Positions 5,624-6,990 of a DNA stretch of 6,990 nt are shown here, one piece after another. Origin of the DNA: an uncultured Clostridia bacterium (GTDB lineage: Bacteria > Bacillota > Clostridia > TANB77 > CAG-508). Each line of letters opens with the position of its first letter. Position 1 is the first letter of the stretch. The position numbers and the translations under genes are program-made. The DNA lies in assembly GCA_944386335.1 (NCBI GenBank), contig CALXAQ010000066.1, forward strand, positions 1 through 6,990, written 5' to 3'. Under the pieces are notes generated by a model, which saw only the letters and a list, made by a program, of their open reading frames with translations, ran no database searches and was not told the origin of the DNA.

Positions 5624-6761
5624 TTTATGGAATATTTTAAAGAAAGAATTGAGAGAATTATTTAGGGACAAAAAGTCTCTTGCAATGATGCTAATAATAC
5701 CAGTATTTATACCACTTTTAGTAATTGGAATGTCGGCTTTATTTGAAGCACAAGTAAGTAAAGATATAGAGGAATATAATAAAATTGGAGTTGTTTATTC
5801 CATGTCTGATATAGAAAAAAACATTGCAGAAGAAATGAATATACAAATTATAAATGGAAGTGAAGAAGAATTAAAGCAAAAATACGAAAAGGAAGAAATA
5901 AATTTATATATAACGAAACAAGATACTAAATATGTGATAAATACAGATGGCTCTGATACAAGCACCTATTCTACTGGTTTAGTGGAATCCTATTTTAATG
6001 CCTATAAGCAATATTTGCAACAAAACTACCTGCAAAAAAAAGGTGTAAATCCAAATGAGATATTTAACATCATTACTGTAGAAGAAAATAGAATAGAACA
6101 AGATAATTATTTTGCTAATTACATAAAAAATTATGCTTTCCTTTTTATCATGATGGCAATAACTGTTTCTGCAACATATCCAGCAACAGATACAACCGCA
6201 GGGGAAAGAGAAAGGGGCACTTTAGAAACCTTACTTACATTTCCAATAAAGAGTAAAGATATTATAGTGGGTAAATTTTTGGGAGTTACAATATCCTCTA
6301 TTGTTACAGGGATAATCAGTTTAATGCTTGCAATTATTTCTCTTTTAATTACAAAGAATATGTTTTCTATATATGAAGAAATAGAAACAATGTTCTCACC
6401 AGTAACAATATTATTTGCAATAATTGTAATTATAGCTTATTCTTTCTTTATAAGTGGATTATGCATTAGTATTGCGAGCAGATCAAAAACATTTAAAGAA
6501 GCACAAAGTGCATTAACACCATTAACTTTCATATCATTCTTTCCAGGGATGATTGCGTTTATGATGGGAATAACAACAACGCCATTGCTTTCTATAGTAC
6601 CATTTATAAATTTTACATTAATATTTACAGATATAAACAATGGAACAATAGATGTACTAAATATATTATTGATGACATTATCTACAATTTTTTATATAAG
6701 CATTGTATTTACATATATTATCAAACAATATAAATCAGAAAAAGTATTGTTCGCAAAGTGA
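5613..6761 (+). CDS. natB: ABC-2 type permease, NatB-like
   Basis: The membrane half of the exporter, 382 residues. It has the classic layout: a short cytoplasmic start (KKELRELFRDKKSL), a first membrane helix (about 24-46), a large extracytoplasmic domain rich in Glu, Lys and Asn (about 47-172), then about six helices (near 174-192, 219-248, 262-288, 298-320, 324-340 and 347-371). The signature of this permease family, TAGERERGTLETLL followed by TFPI, lies at 195-212 after the second helix. The ATG at 5613 is favoured over TTG 5598 because GGAGGTG (5600-5606) lies 6 nt before it; this makes an 11-nt overlap with the ATPase gene. Length matches NatB/YhaP-type proteins, and no defect is seen. 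Exported substrate is unknown; sodium is a family-based guess. Confidence 0.93.
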   Translation: MKNNLWNILKKELRELFRDKKSLAMMLIIPVFIPLLVIGMSALFEAQVSKDIEEYNKIGVVYSMSDIEKNIAEEMNIQIINGSEEELKQKYEKEEINLYITKQDTKYVINTDGSDTSTYSTGLVESYFNAYKQYLQQNYLQKKGVNPNEIFNIITVEENRIEQDNYFANYIKNYAFLFIMMAITVSATYPATDTTAGERERGTLETLLTFPIKSKDIIVGKFLGVTISSIVTGIISLMLAIISLLITKNMFSIYEEIETMFSPVTILFAIIVIIAYSFFISGLCISIASRSKTFKEAQSALTPLTFISFFPGMIAFMMGITTTPLLSIVPFINFTLIFTDINNGTIDVLNILLMTLSTIFYISIVFTYIIKQYKSEKVLFAK

Positions 6762-6810
6762 AAATGTAATATTTTAAGAAATTACTGTCTTATGCAGTAA
6801 GAATGTTATA

Positions 6811-6819
6811 AAGGAGAGG
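6811..6819 (+). other. Shine-Dalgarno-like site without a nearby start codon
   Basis: AAGGAGAGG is as good as the working ribosome sites in this window, but no ATG, GTG or TTG occurs within 30 nt after it. An in-frame TAA at 6829 separates it from the next ORF. It may mark a decayed gene start or be a chance purine run. Confidence 0.3.
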
Positions 6820-6852
6820 TAAATTTAGTAATATAAGATAAAAAATTATATA

Positions 6853-6990
6853 ATGATAACGTTAAATAGCGGTTTTGATGATATATTAGTTTTACCATTT
6901 ATTATGGTAACTGAAAAATTAATAGACACGAAACACTGGTTAGTAAGGGATACAATAAACTATTTTCTATCTTTCTCCAAAATTGAAAAT
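6853..6990 (+). CDS. Unrecognised ORF running off the right edge
   Basis: ATG at 6853 opens a frame of 46 codons that is still open at the window end. The protein begins MITLNSGFDDILVLPF and contains a TEKLIDTKHWLVRD stretch; I do not recognise a family. No ribosome binding site lies in the usual place: the sequence before the ATG is an A/T run, and the nearest good site (6811-6819) is over 30 nt away. It follows the permease by 91 nt with no terminator, so a third operon gene is possible. A weaker minus-strand frame also enters from the right edge and ends near 6903. Confidence 0.3.
   Translation, partial: MITLNSGFDDILVLPFIMVTEKLIDTKHWLVRDTINYFLSFSKIEN

Noticed and set aside
6437..6640. Minus-strand 67-codon frame inside the permease gene
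   Set aside because: It is antisense to the permease membrane helices; hydrophobic codons read backwards yield open frames.
6892..6910. Hairpin TTACCAT-5 nt-ATGGTAA
   Set aside because: No T-run follows, the stem is AT-rich, and it lies within an open frame, so it cannot be called a terminator.
1..6990. CRISPR arrays, tRNA or rRNA genes, transposases, toxin-antitoxin or defence genes
   Set aside because: I saw no regularly spaced long repeats, no tRNA-like cloverleaf with a TTCRA arm, and no protein motifs of these classes on either strand.

Overview
The window looks like chromosomal DNA from a low-GC Gram-positive anaerobe or relative (Bacillota, probably Clostridia). The DNA is AT-rich. 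Arginine is coded mostly by AGA, AGG or CGT. Ribosome binding sites are strong AGGAGG-type sites about 7 nt before the start. The replicative polymerase is the PolC type, which belongs to this phylum. No species can be named from the sequence alone.

Left part (1-2809, + strand): the 3' two-fifths of polC, the replicative DNA polymerase III alpha subunit, enters from the left and ends in a sliding-clamp binding tail. A small DUF1294 membrane protein follows 33 nt later with its own ribosome binding site and no terminator between, so it is probably co-transcribed. A separate unit follows: a consensus-like extended -10 promoter preceded by A-rich repeats at 11-bp spacing, a small DUF4282-like membrane protein, and a clear intrinsic terminator.

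Middle part (2810-4520): a GC-rich bulged hairpin with no T-run lies just after the terminator. An extended -10 promoter then drives a compact HD-domain phosphohydrolase. Next comes a hemolysin III (PAQR/YqfA-like) membrane protein gene that carries one extra base near codon 10. Its N-terminus and its body are in different frames, and the disrupted codon is the only CGG codon met in this window. A 246-nt stretch with no convincing gene follows (one 39-codon orphan ORF and a possible repeat fragment). It ends in a 16-bp perfect stem-loop that can terminate in both directions.

Right part (4520-6990): a minus-strand, 5'-truncated DUF2569-like remnant converges on that stem-loop. Its broken 5' end holds the promoter of a + strand two-gene ABC exporter operon of the NatA/NatB type, with an ATPase and a permease overlapping by 11 nt. 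The last 229 nt hold a good Shine-Dalgarno with no usable start codon near it and an unrecognised ORF running off the window.

The genes do not form one pathway: a housekeeping replication gene is followed by small membrane proteins, a stand-alone hydrolase, two decayed membrane-protein genes and an exporter operon. I found no rRNA, tRNA, CRISPR array, transposase or defence system. The items most worth a second look are the frameshifted hemolysin III gene, the 11-bp-phased repeats before the DUF4282 promoter, and the unexplained hairpin at 2816-2848.
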